A DNA stretch of 64,000 nt, taken from positions 16,043,292-16,107,291 of the forward strand of contig NC_054751.1 in the NCBI RefSeq assembly GCF_018143015.1, in the 5' to 3' direction. Source of the DNA: Lytechinus variegatus (lineage: Eukaryota > Echinodermata > Echinoidea > Temnopleuroida > Toxopneustidae). A model generated the notes under the pieces. It searched no databases. It had not been told where the DNA came from and saw only the letters and a list, made by a program, of their open reading frames with translations. Positions 1 through 11,246 of the stretch are shown in pieces. Within the stretch, counting starts at the first letter, position 1; each line of letters opens with the position of its first letter. The translations under genes were made by a program, and so were the position numbers.

Positions 1-205
1 TCTTTCTTTCTCTCCTTTGAGTCCCTCCCTACCAATTATCACCCTCTTTACTTTTTTTTTCTTTTTCTTTCTTTTCCTCCTTTTTTCTTGGTCGTAGAAC
101 TTTTTGCCCCCTAAAAAACAACTCCCATATCTGTTCACCAATGCTCTTCAGGTGTTGTCTTATTAAGGGAATATAGGGGCGTGGTTCAGGGGAGGGGGGT
201 CATAC

Positions 206-3200
206 CTTTGGTAGCTGCACCCATAGATCATGAACGACTGCTTTCATACCCTCTGGTAGTATCTTATAGAAGAGGACAGCTGAATTGAGAGGGGTGTTGT
301 CCCGGGTCAGAAAGGCCGAGTCAAGGAAGTCTCTTCCCAAAAAGTTTTTGATCTGTTTCCTGTGGAGAAAAGATAAAAGGGTGTGGATGAAAATATATAG
401 GGAATTCATAAACAAGACAGTTCGCTTTCATTGAGAATAATTTATACGACGGTAGAAATTTGAAATCTGAAATTTGAGCTCAGGAAGGGAGTTGGACTTG
501 AGAAAGAATTCAATTTGCATTGCGAATTCTGGTAGTTGAGTATAAACAATACGTGATCAATAACGTTTTTTTGTTCAGCAGGGCCGTCGTAGCAAGGAAG
601 AGAAATTTTACAATTAAGCGTCATTAGTCTTTAGAAAACTATGTGCAGACAGTTCTAATCGATAAGATATATTATTTGATTTTATTTGATATAATCTAAC
701 AGGTGTTTGTAATGTATACAACCACCAGATCTGATAACCCTAAGCCCCCGTAACGCTACATAGGAAAATATGTTTTTTTAAAAATGTATTATACAGTGCG
801 TATCAAAAAAAGTTTACACTTTGAAAAAATCCTGTAAAATTATACATTTGTAATACCCTGAAGATTTTTCCACATTTTAACATTGTTACAGATCCATGAA
901 AGCAAATGACGGTATAACTGTCGAAAAATATTTCCGCTTGAGTGAGCACCACTTACTTTTGAAATGTTAGTGACAAATGATTTGCGCAGAACTTTGAAAT
1001 AGTTATGCGAATAAAAGTAGACCTTAATCATGAAGAACACACAGAATTTAGCTAGTAAAATTGATTTGAAGATATCTTCTACCTTGTGTGACTTGTTTCT
1101 TTGCCCAAAACACTTCGAAGAGAGCATTTCGCCCCCACACACCGAGGCCATCGTGACGATATTTGCTTTACACTGAGCTGTGATGTACATGGAATGGCTT
1201 AAGCTTGATTTTCATTTCTTTAATCATTGCTAAGCTTGGGAAAAGTATGAAGAAACAAGTATTAAATGAAAAATGAAATGTAAACCCACTTTCAATGATA
1301 AAAACTTAGTGAAAAAATGCTGGAGATGTCTGATATAAATTTTGTTCAGATTCAGTTATGTCCTCAGATCCAGCTGACAAAAACAGGGTAAAGGTTGTGC
1401 TTACTAAGTGTTGAAATTTCAATTTGGGTGGCAAATTGTTACAAAATGTTTGAATGTATCCGTTTTATTTCAATTGACTAAAAGTGCAAGGGAAATGTAT
1501 GAGAAATGTTTCGCAGGGTAAGTTTGATTTCGCCCTTTCCCATTGACACAGCATGAAAACGAGCATTTCTGCGCAAACAGATTTCTGCGAGCTTTACAAA
1601 AATGGACAGTGCTTGCTCAAGTGTAACATTCTGACAAAACTTTTACTTTCATTGGATAGATGAGACCCAAACCCAAGATTATATGTGAAAAAAATTACCC
1701 ACACGTTGTATATTTTATCATTCCCAGGGCTTTTTCAAAGTGTAAACTTTTTTTTTTGATACGCACTGTATAATATATATATGTATATATATATATATAT
1801 ATATACATATATATGTATATTCATAATAAGGGTATACCATATATTATATTTTATCGGATAGTTGGGTGCAGTTATCATCAAATTCTTTGACCGGATGTGA
1901 CCTGTGGAAATAGAATGCCGAAATGACAAATTCGATTTCCTATTCAGCCAATTTTGATATTATGGCTGTATATATTTTTTTACAAATCAAAACTATCAAG
2001 TTTGAAGTTTCGAAACGCGGAATTTATTTTCTGAAAGAGGGTCGAGTGATGATTCTATTACTGCTTTCAGCACTTCCACATAAGTCAAAATGAAATGGGA
2101 TATTCGATTCTGTTAGAAAATATCTTCGAAGGGATATTGTTCTTCATTGAATTTTCGTTTAATAGAATGAACTTTTTTTGTAATGTAGCAATCATTTCGA
2201 TATGCCCCATGCTACAAAAATAAGTATGATTAAAATTATAATGTGTTTTTTATAGTAGTAGTATATAGTAGTAGTAGTAGTAGAAGTAGTAGTAGTAGTA
2301 ATAGTAGTAGTAGTAGTTGTGGTGGTGGTGGTGGTGGTAGTAGTAGTGGTAGTAGTAGAATAAGAAGTAGTAAAGAAAGAAGAGGAAGAAAAAGAAGAAG
2401 AAGGAGAAGATGGAAAACCAAACAAGAAATTTGTGATAACGATTCAAATGATGACAATGAAATTGTCAATCAAAATAGTGATTGTTCAACAACGAAATAT
2501 AACAATTATAAAAATACTAATAAATCATCATTATAATCAACAATGATACCGTAATCTCATAAGATTATGATGTCTGAATCTCCACGATGTCAAGCTCGTG
2601 TTCAATCTCCGGATCACTGACTCCATATCCGTTTTCGAACCTGGTTTAAGTCGCAGATCAAGTTGTCCATCTGTTTCATCTTTACCGATATCGTCCGATT
2701 TATTACGATCGTCGTTGCGACGGCTTTTGGTTTTCTCTTGAAGATTGACGAACTTCAGATCGAACTGCGGCATGACTTGCCTGTTATGTACGATTGGAGA
2801 AAATGAAAAAAAACATAAAATAAACAGCAAGATATTAGCAGCCCTATTGTCATATACCTGAAAAGGAGAAATATGTTACTGCGGTCACACCAATAAAATC
2901 TACTCTCAACCGACGGAAAGTATGTTCCTAAGAACTTCTAGTATCTTTCGAAACGACGCTATGACGCGAAGCTATGGTCAGTTTGACAATCATACTAAAA
3001 ATCTTGTGATTTTTTTTACATATAAGTTTAATTACTAGATCAGCATGGTAAAGACTTGGGGCATGTTTTTCCATAGCATTTTACCACATAAATGCATGCT
3101 TATTTTTCACTTTTAAACATGCTTTTCCGGGTATCGTTGGAATCAATCACAAAAGGGACTGTAAACCCTTTTGCTCAGCTGATAACTATTAAACATTCCG

Positions 3201-5290
3201 AAAACATTTATTCGAGACATACCGAACAGATTAAACAGATAAACCGAATCTCGACACGCATTTGCAAACATAGTCGTAGGATTTGATTCGTGGAGGAGAT
3301 ACGTAAAGTGTGTGAGGGAATGAAGCTATATACCGAGTCAATCAAGAGGGGTTTTTTTTCATTTCATGGTTGGATAAGTGTACTATACTGGTCAGTGGCG
3401 TAGAGATGGGGGGCTTGGGGCGCTTGTCCCGCCCCCCAAAACAAGAAAAGAAATACGACCAAGTAAATAAAGAGAAAAGGTCAGGAAATGAAAGAGAGAA
3501 GGGTATTTTCTGAATATTGTGTCAAGATCTATATAAAAATGGATTTTTGTCATTAAAACGCCATTTTGGGCCACTATTTTTTTGGCTTACTACGCCACTG
3601 CTACCGAGATGGGTTTTTTTTATTTGTTGTTGAAAAATTGTCGAAAAGAAAGTTCTCGAAACTTTGAAGAGGACAACTCTGCCCAGGGGCGGATGGATTT
3701 TTCGTTTCGTTGGAGTGAAAAAGACCCGAGATTTTTCAAATTATCCCTAATCGAACATGTCAAAGACATTAAATTACACACGAACCCTTGACGTTGACTT
3801 CCCCGTTTTACCTTGCGTTCTGGAGCAAGAAGACGTATGAGTGTACCATATAGGTCGCAGATGTGCACATGAATTACCATGGTTACTGAAGACTTTAAAA
3901 TACAAAATTCTTTGGCATCCATGGCATTACCAAATTTGGAACACAATCTAGGTCATGATGATTATTTTAACATGTCAAGAGCCGGATGTGACATCATAGC
4001 TAGACAACCTTTCGGGGGACCCATGGACAGATGAAACCAGACAAGATATTGCTCAGTGGTGCTATATTCACCCCCCCCAAAAAAAAAAAATGAGTTACCC
4101 GTCGTAGCTATGCAGCAAGGAAAAGAGATAATTAACTTTTCATGAACGAAATACGATATAGAGCGTAGGGGTCGAGGGATATCTATTTTGGTTATTATCA
4201 TCAATATACATGTAAAACTATCACTCTTATATAACCAAGGAAGTCAGCTTCGTTTTGCGAACTCAGTCCTTTGTCCGTTATCATTGATTGAAGCAAATCA
4301 ACTAGCATGCAAATTATTCTGATGTTCTACGTCAGAAACCCATCCCCTTTTATTTCCAGGATTTCATTTTAAAGAGGATGAATTAAAACAATTTTCTTTT
4401 CAATTATATTCCATCTATTCCGGTTGTGAATTTTGTTATTATGTAAATGACTATAAAAGTATCGCATCTGTTAGGGGTTTTTTTTACATTAAAACGTATT
4501 CATACAGTCTTTAAGTATATCGGACTTCTAATACAAATATATACTTGACATCGGCTTTTGACAGGCAAAAGTTGTTTGGGAGAAGGGCGACACTAAGGTT
4601 GTCAACCGCCACGATTTATTTAATTAGTCAAAAAGAGGTAAAGGTGAAACATAAAATGACGAGGGTAGAAAGGGGAGCATTATAAAGAGAGGTTAATTGT
4701 AGCAATAAATTAGCCTACCCCAGTAATTCCATCGAGATTTTTTTTTTACTGCGCCCCCCCCAAAAAAAAAAGTCCCACGAAACAGTAATTCATTGTATTC
4801 TTTTGCTGTCATTATCATAAATTTGCTTCATGAGATGTATATGAAATGGAAAGCACGCATGACTGAGTTGAAGGTGGTGTTACCAAATTTTCATTTGCAC
4901 GAACAGTTTACGAATTTTGGTAATTTTTTTCTGACTTTGATCTCTATCTATTCGACGAACAAAGATCAAATCTTCAATACGCACCCTTTCTTCTTTACTG
5001 AGACCTTTTATCTGTAAAATGAATGACAAAATAATCGAGAAAATTTTGAATAAAAACCTGCTTAATATATTATACGAAAATATAATTTAGCTATATAGGC
5101 ATGGTTGCGTTTACTGCACTCACCCCTCGTCGATGATCACGCCCTTGTTGTCCGATCTACCGACATCACCCACGACGTGTTTATTCCGCATCGACAACGA
5201 ACAGAAGAGCACGCAATAAGCGATCGTACAGACGATGATGGCGAGTTTTAGAATGTTTCCACAATGACGTAACTGTCGCGACATCGACAT
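206..5290 (-). CDS. ST8SIA-like sialyltransferase, N-terminal exons (partial)
   Basis: Three minus-strand exons join in frame: 5290-5124, 2780-2550 and 359-206. Donors are GTGAGT, GTATCA and GTATG, acceptors end in CAG, and phases agree (2, 2, 0). Exon 1 starts MSMSRQLRH, followed by a hydrophobic segment at about residues 13-32 (LKLAIIVCTIAYCVLFCSL), so the product looks like a type II Golgi membrane protein. Exon 2 is a hydrophilic stem ending in the region LTSWRFRHHNLMRLR. Exon 3 has KNFLGRDF, LTRDNTPLNS and ends WVQLPK. A W-x-F..N..LR stretch, then T-x-(D/E)NTP, then LPK just before sialylmotif L is how I remember ST8SIA alpha-2,8-sialyltransferases; that is family recall, not a search. 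Sialylmotifs L, S, III and VS would lie left of position 1, so the catalytic part is unseen. An in-frame upstream ATG at 5350 is possible, but it abuts a SINE. The exon 2 donor is weak and was chosen because it alone gave a suitable phase. The gene model is fairly solid; the family name is moderate. Confidence 0.6.
794..1768. mobile_element. Tc1/mariner-like inverted-repeat element (non-autonomous)
   Basis: The ends are near-perfect inverted repeats of about 35 bp: CAGTGCGTATCAAAAAAAG at the left and CTTTTTTTTTGATACGCACTG at the right, both followed inward by TTTACACTTTGAAAAA. TA dinucleotides flank both ends (792-793, 1769-1770), as in Tc1/mariner target sites. The 975-bp interior has no recognisable DDE transposase; a 116-codon minus-strand reading frame shows no family motifs. 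It lies in the large intron between exons 2 and 3 of the sialyltransferase-like gene. Confidence 0.75.
1769..1822. repeat. (AT)n microsatellite
   Basis: About 54 bp of alternating TA/AT with two G interruptions, directly against the right end of the mariner-like element. The element probably inserted into or seeded an AT repeat. Confidence 0.9.
2250..2400. repeat. (TAG)n/(GTG)n/(AGA)n trinucleotide microsatellite
   Basis: Runs of TAG change to GTG and then to AGA/AAG over about 150 bp. Every reading frame here is low complexity (poly-Ser, poly-Thr or poly-Leu), so it is not coding. It lies just downstream of exon 2 (2780-2550) of the minus-strand gene. Confidence 0.9.
3393..3600. mobile_element. 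hAT-like MITE
   Basis: A 208-bp element begins CAGTGGCGTAG and ends CTACGCCACTG, a perfect 10-11 bp terminal inverted repeat of hAT type. Inside the left end is a G/C-rich stretch (GGGGGGCTTGGGGCGC...CGCCCCCC). No clear target duplication is visible. It has no coding capacity and lies in the intron between exons 1 and 2 of the minus-strand gene. Confidence 0.65.
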
Positions 5291-5351
5291 CTTCGTCGCC
5301 TTCGATGTCCTACCCGGTAATGGGTAGATAACTTGGATGTCATTGATCATA

Positions 5352-5530
5352 AGGAGTAATAATGACAATATAGGATTTGTACAGCGCACGTATCCACCGT
5401 TAGGTGCTCAAGACGTTCATAATATAACCCCGGCTAAGCCAGTCTAGCGATTCTTGTGCTAACAGCTTTTTGAGGAATTACTTCCTGACGGTACCCATTT
5501 ACCAATGAAGCGAATTACCAGTCAGTTTGC
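5352..5530. repeat. SINE-tail-like repeat, copy 1
   Basis: Shares a core with 33290-33440: ATAGGAT.T.TA..GCGCAC, then TATCCACC and TTAGGTGCTCAAG, then CCCGGCTA.. and a run reading GAGGAATTAC or AAGGAATAC. The copy sits immediately upstream of the presumed first exon of the sialyltransferase-like gene. The family name is unknown to me. Confidence 0.5.
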
Positions 5531-5888
5531 TAAATTTCACTGGACAAAAACTTCTGGTATGTGTATAATGATTTCTGTGGCAAGCTGCGTCTGCGCAGTG
5601 CGATGTTTATACATGTAGCGAGAGTTACAACAGCCATGGAGCTAACAGTTAATAGCTCTATGCATTAGCCATCTTTGTGTCCTCTCTTGTTTTGTTTTTT
5701 CTTACAAATCATCGAAATAAGTTAATGATCCAGAGGAAAACGTGGGTATGCATCATATCAATTGGCATGGTGAATGGCAACTATTAGAGCCTTACTACGA
5801 AGAACCTATCTAGTATTTCTAGTTATATTGTTAACCAAGTTCATTTAACCTTTCCCCTCTTTTCGATAAAACAACCCTCCTGGAAGGA

Positions 5889-6040
5889 ACAGTGTCACGT
5901 GGCATAACACAGTGTGTTCACATAGCAGACTTTGTAAAAATATTATTCACACTGTTTAAATGTTCAAAGTCAACAGTGTGGAGACATTTTCACACTGTGG
6001 ACACCTCGACAGTGTGACTGTTCACAGTGTGTTCATCACA
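5889..6040. promoter_or_regulatory. Cluster of ACAGTGTG/CACACTGT motifs upstream of the sialyltransferase-like gene
   Basis: About six copies of ACAGTGTG or its complement occur between roughly 5909 and 6030, with a CACGTG at about 5897. The cluster lies about 0.6 kb upstream of the minus-strand ATG at 5290. Several copies contain TTCACAC or GTGTGA, similar to T-box half-sites. It could be an enhancer or just a small transposon with internal repeats; function is inferred only. Confidence 0.25.
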
Positions 6041-7125
6041 GCCAACCTCAAATTAAACAATGTGAAGGTGAGTTCATATCGTGTTCCACACTATAGCAAT
6101 ATAAATCAGATTCCAGAGTATGTTCGTGGAATATGCATGGAATATGTATCAATGTATTCCCATGTAGAGTTATATGCTGCTTCGCTTCAGTGTCGGGGCT
6201 AACGAAAAACACGTCCGCACCTCATGACGATCTCGATCATTAATCCACTCAATTACTAGTGATCTTTTTTGTTATTTTTTCGTTCGTAGCATCCCACAAC
6301 AAGATGATCGTCTTCGAAATACCGATATGTCATACTTCAAATAATGAAATCTCGATGTCTGAGAAATAATTTGTGTATACATGATATTTAAGCTCCATAT
6401 CAGCCTATTGAGCGAGATGTGTATCTCATCGAACACGTAATGCGAGCATGAAATATTTTTGTTTAGTTTTCCAAGTATTCCCCTCACATTATTTAATTCA
6501 CTCGACTTTCTCCTTTTATTTTTCCTCTTTTTTCTCTCCTCTCTTTCCCTTTTTCTTTTTTATCTTTTTCCCCTTTTTATCTTTTTTTTGCTCAGTCATA
6601 TTATACCACAAATAGTGTGAGACATTTGATATTGTCCCCTCTTAACAAAAACTAAGGGGACGCGTCCCCCTGCCCCCCCCCCCCTGATTTCCGCCCATGA
6701 TATTAACAATACTGAGCGAGAAAGTGATAAATCTGTTTTACAAAAACATTTAACTCATCAAATAAAACTAATAAGATGATATAACGGTTAAAGCACTTAT
6801 GCGAAATTGGAATATAAGAATGGTATCTGAACTATTGATACCATCAAAAGTCACCCTCCCCCCCCCCAAAAAAAAAAGAAGAAGAAGAAGAAGAAAGAAT
6901 AGCATATGTGTGGACAATTTCTTGTTTGGCATCATCATTGGATAGAACTGATCCTTCTCAGCATAAGAAATACCTCCTGATGCGTTTTCCATCAGGTAAG
7001 ATCTAGGTTCAAGGTACGAAAGAAGCAACAACCAACAACAACAACAAAAAACATGAAGGAGAGAAACGTTTCCTTCAGGGGCATGAAATTATTTTACCGG
7101 TTTTATGGGAGGTCATTGGCAAAAT
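6040..7125. other. Gene-free spacer with repeat fragments
   Basis: No supported gene. A pyrimidine-rich stretch lies at 6505-6590. At 6615-6700 there is a fragment (GACATTTGATATTGTCCCC ... GGGGACGCGTCCCC) that resembles one at 23100-23180 in lipase gene A, so it is a dispersed repeat. A poly-C/poly-A run at 6853-6890 is followed by a (GAA)n tract. Confidence 0.5.
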
Positions 7126-7387
7126 CGCATACATTCGTAATTCCGAAGCTCCGTTATTCCGAGAACGAAATGATTAACGAACCTTATTTCGTTTTCGCAT
7201 TACGAAACTTTGTGTTTAAAAATGGATCTCATCTGACACCCCAATTTCAAATTCCAAACTACTTTCACTCGCCCCCCCCCCCCCCCATCCCCGATATCAA
7301 CAAGGAATGGTTATCCTTAAGTAAACAACCACGCACTCTCCCAGATAATCCACCTTCCCCCAAGGAGAAGTGACCTTCATAAGGCCT

Positions 7388-7421
7388 GGCAGAGAGAGAG
7401 AGCAAGAGAGAGAGAGAGAGG
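7388..7421. repeat. (GA)n microsatellite
   Basis: About 34 bp of AG repeats with one CA interruption. Confidence 0.85.
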
Positions 7422-7592
7422 GTGATTTTTTTAAACTTATTGTTATTTCGGCAATTGTGGGTCATTTTGCGTCGTTCAAAATTTCATGTCGATCTTCATC
7501 TAAATTCCGAATCGTTTTAAGATATGCTAATATCCTAAAACAAAATAATAGAATACAAATTCATTATTTCAAGATTAATGTCAGCCAGGAAG

Positions 7593-8149
7593 CCCGGGGG
7601 GGGGCCACTTACATTGGCGAGTGGATACCATGCGCGACCAAAAAAACACGTAAAAAGGATGTCTTTTTCACGATAGGGCACGTTACGTACGTAACGTGAT
7701 AAGGGTGTCAAAAACACAATAATAATGAAAAAAGGGTATCTATTTCACTAGGAAAATTACGTGTTTAGGGTCTAATTTGAGGAGATGATAAAACAAAATT
7801 AAAATGTTTTATAAAGGATATCCTTTTTGCCCCAGCACTACGTGTTTAGAGTCCGATTTGCGCGAGGTGTAAAAGGTGGGGTCGTACTAAACCAAATAAG
7901 GTAAAGCCGACGACCGAAGAACCCGTAACAATAAAACATTCCTGTACTTGTTTAGGGGTTCATTTCAGGGAAGTTTGCCAAGAGTATCGTTTTGTTTCCA
8001 ATACTTGTTAAGGGTAGGGTTTCACATGCCAATACTTGTTAAGGGGTGTATTTTCAGAATATGGAAATTACGTGTTTAGGGTGCTTTTCGATACCTCCTG
8101 GTCGCGCATGGTATCCACTTGTGAATGGAAGTGGCCCCCCCCCCCCCGG
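7593..8149. mobile_element. Poly-G-ended MITE with 8-bp target duplication, copy 1
   Basis: The 557-bp element has ends CCCGGGGGGGGGCCACTT and, as reverse complement of the right end, CCGGGGGGGGGGGCCACTT, both continuing inward to AGTGGATACCATGCGCGACC. The direct repeat CCAGGAAG flanks both sides (7585-7592, 8150-8157). The interior repeats GTGTTTAGGGT..AATTTG-like blocks about every 70-100 bp. The 8-bp duplication fits hAT- or P-type integration. A truncated relative is at 57393. Confidence 0.8.
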
Positions 8150-8279
8150 CCAGGAAGCTCTGAAGAGTTTGTTTATACTATTACGTAACAAGGACAGCTG
8201 CAATCCCACTCCATGCTGTTCATCAGCCTGTTGTGTTGGCAGGCATCGGTGTTATCGGCTCTTAGCAGCAGCAGCAGTC

Positions 8280-8520
8280 ACTAAATCGACCCCACCCCAG
8301 TTTAAACGCGAGAAATGCAACTTTCCAAAAAAAACTGAAATTGGGGTGTCAATAACCCACTTGAGATCCCATTGACTAACACGCAAGGCATTATCAGCAG
8401 TCAGATGAACCCCACCCCAGTTTAAACGAGAGCTCTCCCAAAATCTGAAATTGGGGTTCAAATACTCTACCTGAGCTGCCATTGACACAACACGCAAGGC
8501 AATGGAGTTCCTGTGTTATA
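8280..8520. repeat. Tandem duplication of about 120 bp
   Basis: Two units each begin CCCCACCCCAGTTTAAACG, continue with CTGAAATTGGGGT, and end CACGCAAGGCA. They are about 120 bp apart. Confidence 0.7.
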
Positions 8521-8538
8521 AGCTGGTGGGGTATTTTT

Positions 8539-9043
8539 TTAAAGGGGAAGTTCACCCTGACAAAAACTTTATTGTAAAAATAGCAGAAAAAATAATAAAA
8601 AATAATGCCGAAGGTTTGAGAAAAATTCATCAAGTAATTAAAAAGTTATTAGAATTTCAATTATTTGATTTGTGACGTCATATGCGAGCAGCATTCCTAC
8701 ATGGAGAATGGTAAAAAATCAATGAAATGTCATTTTCTAAGAAAATTGAAAATGGTTTTCACTGTACCTTTTGTATATCAATAGACAAATCATTTCACAT
8801 ACAATCATGAATAGAAAACAAAATTAAGTCATCAGGAACCATGCAAAATTTGAAATTCATGCATTTTGTATTACATAACACATGGGGCAGCTGCTCGTTT
8901 ATGACGTCACAAATCCAAAACTTTGAGCTCTAATAACTTTCTTACTCTTTAACGGATTTTCCTCAAACCTTCACTAATATTTTTTACTATTTTTTCTGCT
9001 ATTTTTGCAACAAAGTTTTCTTCAGGGTGAACTTCCCCTTTAA
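8539..9043. mobile_element. TTAA-flanked palindromic MITE (GGGGAAGTTCACCCTGA ends)
   Basis: TTAAAGGGGAAGTTCACCCT at the left and its exact complement at the right enclose about 500 bp that is largely self-complementary (for example CAAACCTT.. against AAGGTTTGAG). TTAA on both edges suggests a piggyBac-type target. No transposase. Confidence 0.8.
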
Positions 9044-9209
9044 ACACAGGATTCGCGTAATGGATTAACGAACCTTCGGAATAACGCCACAAATGTTCGG
9101 ATTAACGAACCCTTTATGTTTTCGGATTAACGAACATCGAGGTTTCGGCAATTACCGTGTTTCGGAATTACAAACTTTCGGAATAAAGAACCTTCGGAAT
9201 TACGAAGTG

Positions 9210-9788
9210 TAACCAGCAAAATAATGGTCGAAATCTCACTTGGTCTAATATAAATTAGGTCTAATTACCACCGACCACTTAGTCTCCCATACCCTAAGGC
9301 CCGTATTCTGAACTCAGGTTTAAATTAAACCCTGGTTTGAAGCTGTGGTTCAACTATGAGCCTACCAGAGGTCATGATAAAAAAAATATTCCAAGATTAG
9401 TAACTGAGAAACGTAAGATATCTTTTTACATGAGAATGAGAAAAAAAATGGAATAGTCACAGTAATGAATTAGTAAATGCACCCAGTGTCTAATATACAG
9501 CTTCGAGAATGGACTGGAAAAGTAGTGGGGATGTGAACCTGTTAAGTTCAAGTCTGACGCTGACCCACCAGGACATGATCCGGTCAACCTAACGAGGAGA
9601 AGGAATTTGGAACTGAATACAGAGTCATATAATGACTTCGTATCCCTAGTACACGGAGAGCCATTTGGGGCACAAATCCCTTACAATTCACATCCATTTT
9701 ATTAACTCATTTGACATTCAAATTGTTCATAATCTTCTAGGAATGATAACTGAAGTATCTTTCTTCATGATGAAAGCAACAGGAAACA
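9210..9788. other. Gene-free spacer
   Basis: No gene, RNA or clear repeat ends are visible in this stretch. It has isolated matches to common repeat phrases (CCCGTATTCTGAACTCAGGTTTAA reads like a MITE end) but no mate was found. Confidence 0.4.
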
Positions 9789-11225
9789 GGCGCGTAGCCA
9801 GGGGGGCGGTGGGGGCGGTCGCCCCCCCCCAAAAAAAACACTGTTTCCTTCAGTACGCCCCAAAAAGAAAAAAAAGAAGGGAAAAAAGAGAGGAGAAAAG
9901 GAAAAGGGAAGAAAGGTAGCTTTGTGTTTTTTTTTCTTTTTATTCTTCATTTTTTTTTAAAAAGAGAAACTCCTTCACTCTTCTTGATCTAAATTTATAT
10001 ATGAATTTTGCTTCCGCGCTGCGCGCGGTTAAATGACAATATTGAAGTTCGCCATTGTTTCCCCCACCTTTTCTCTAACCCTGTTTTTCCACCTCAGCTA
10101 TGTGCTTCTTGCCAGTTAGAGTTAAAATTGTATACGTTAGGGCATGAATTTGAGTAAGGTTAGGCCGAAGTAAATATATGAAGTTATCTTTTTTTTCAAT
10201 TGATCGCGCAACTTCTGGTCTGGTCGGCTCCGAGCGGGTAAAATTTTTATATCAGTTTCTGCCGTCACCTCCATAAAGTCAACTTCTCCTGCTTTTCAGC
10301 TCATTGCTAAACAATCATAACTTTGGAGCAATTAGGTTCCTAATATAAAAAGAGGAAGGTATGAAATTCGTGTCGTATTAAATAAAAAAAAAAGTACAAT
10401 ATTTTTATCAAATTGTATTAAACTTCATGTCATTTCCCTGTATACATTTATCTCCTGTCCTGTTTTGCGCCCTCAGTTTGAAATTTTGAATGACACTTAA
10501 GTTTCTTTATATTCAAAATGAAGCGCTTCAGGATAAGTCAAAGAAATTAGGCATCCTTTTTTTATATAAAAAGATAATTTCAATGAATCACGGCAGTTCT
10601 AACTTTTTGCGCAATATTTTCCTTGTAATTAAGTTCAATAATCTTACAAAATCAATTGAATTAGAGCCGACTGGGTATTAGAGATATCTACATTTGATGA
10701 AACGTCCGCCCTTTGAAATTTCAGAGTTTCATTGCTCTGCGCGGGGAGGAATATCTTCCTCTACACTTCTTCTCCTCTGTTTTGCGAGTTAAAAATATGC
10801 ACTGTTGCTAAATTGGTTGCAATCAAATCTGATCTTTCCAAGGAAAGTATTCAATATATCTTTGAGAATACCCTTTTCTCGGGACCCTTTTTATGGCAAG
10901 AAAAATTGATAAAACACTTTAGCTTCCGCGCTTCGCGCGGAGTTATTATCATTTTAATTTCGTCCATTGTATACCTCTTTTGTGCGTTCACAATCACTTT
11001 TGAAAACAAGGTTAAAAATGGCAATATAGTCAACCAAATTGGAGGTACTAGAGAAAAGAGAAACGGCTCAATTTCATTTCAATTTATGAAATACTAAAAG
11101 CTTCGCGCGGGAGGGGGAAACTCCCCCTCCCTGCACCCATCCCCTTCGCGCGCTCTGTAAGTGTTGGCTCGCTTCGCTTGCATTTATACCGCCCCCTCCA
11201 AAATGAAATCCTGGCTACGCGGTTG
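9789..11225. mobile_element. 1.4-kb inverted-repeat element (CGCGTAGCCAGG ends), copy 1
   Basis: Ends read CGCGTAGCCAGGGGGGCGG at the left and CCTGGCTACGCG at the right. The decamer ACAGGAAACA flanks both sides (9779-9788, 11226-11235), possibly a target duplication. The interior matches 58395-59808 closely along its length, including TTGCTTCCGCGCTGCGCGCGG and CTTCCGCGCTTCGCGC motifs, which supports one mobile unit. No transposase is evident in any frame, so it is probably non-autonomous. Confidence 0.75.
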
Positions 11226-11246
11226 ACAGGAAACAAAATATTAAAC

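Larger units (their letters stand above)
7126..9210. mobile_element. Composite inverted-repeat element with TTCGTAATTCCGAAGG-type ends
   Basis: The left end (CGCATACATTCGTAATTCCG, then CCGTTATTCCGAGAACG) is mirrored at the right by degenerate direct repeats of TTCGGAATTACGAACC/GGATTAACGAACC between 9050 and 9210. The whole looks like a foldback-type element with repeat-built ends. The same left-end sequence recurs at 63879. Two complete smaller elements sit inside it (7593-8149 and 8539-9043), which explains part of its length. No transposase frame is visible. Confidence 0.5.

Noticed and set aside
840-1190. 116-codon minus-strand open frame
   Set aside because: It lies inside the mariner-like element and has no transposase or other family motif; no splice or codon evidence.
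2192-2536. Overlapping Ser/Thr/Leu-rich open frames on both strands
   Set aside because: They are translations of a trinucleotide microsatellite.
7053-7717. Several 60-109 codon open frames on both strands
   Set aside because: They run through homopolymers, a (GA)n tract and transposon ends; no coding features.
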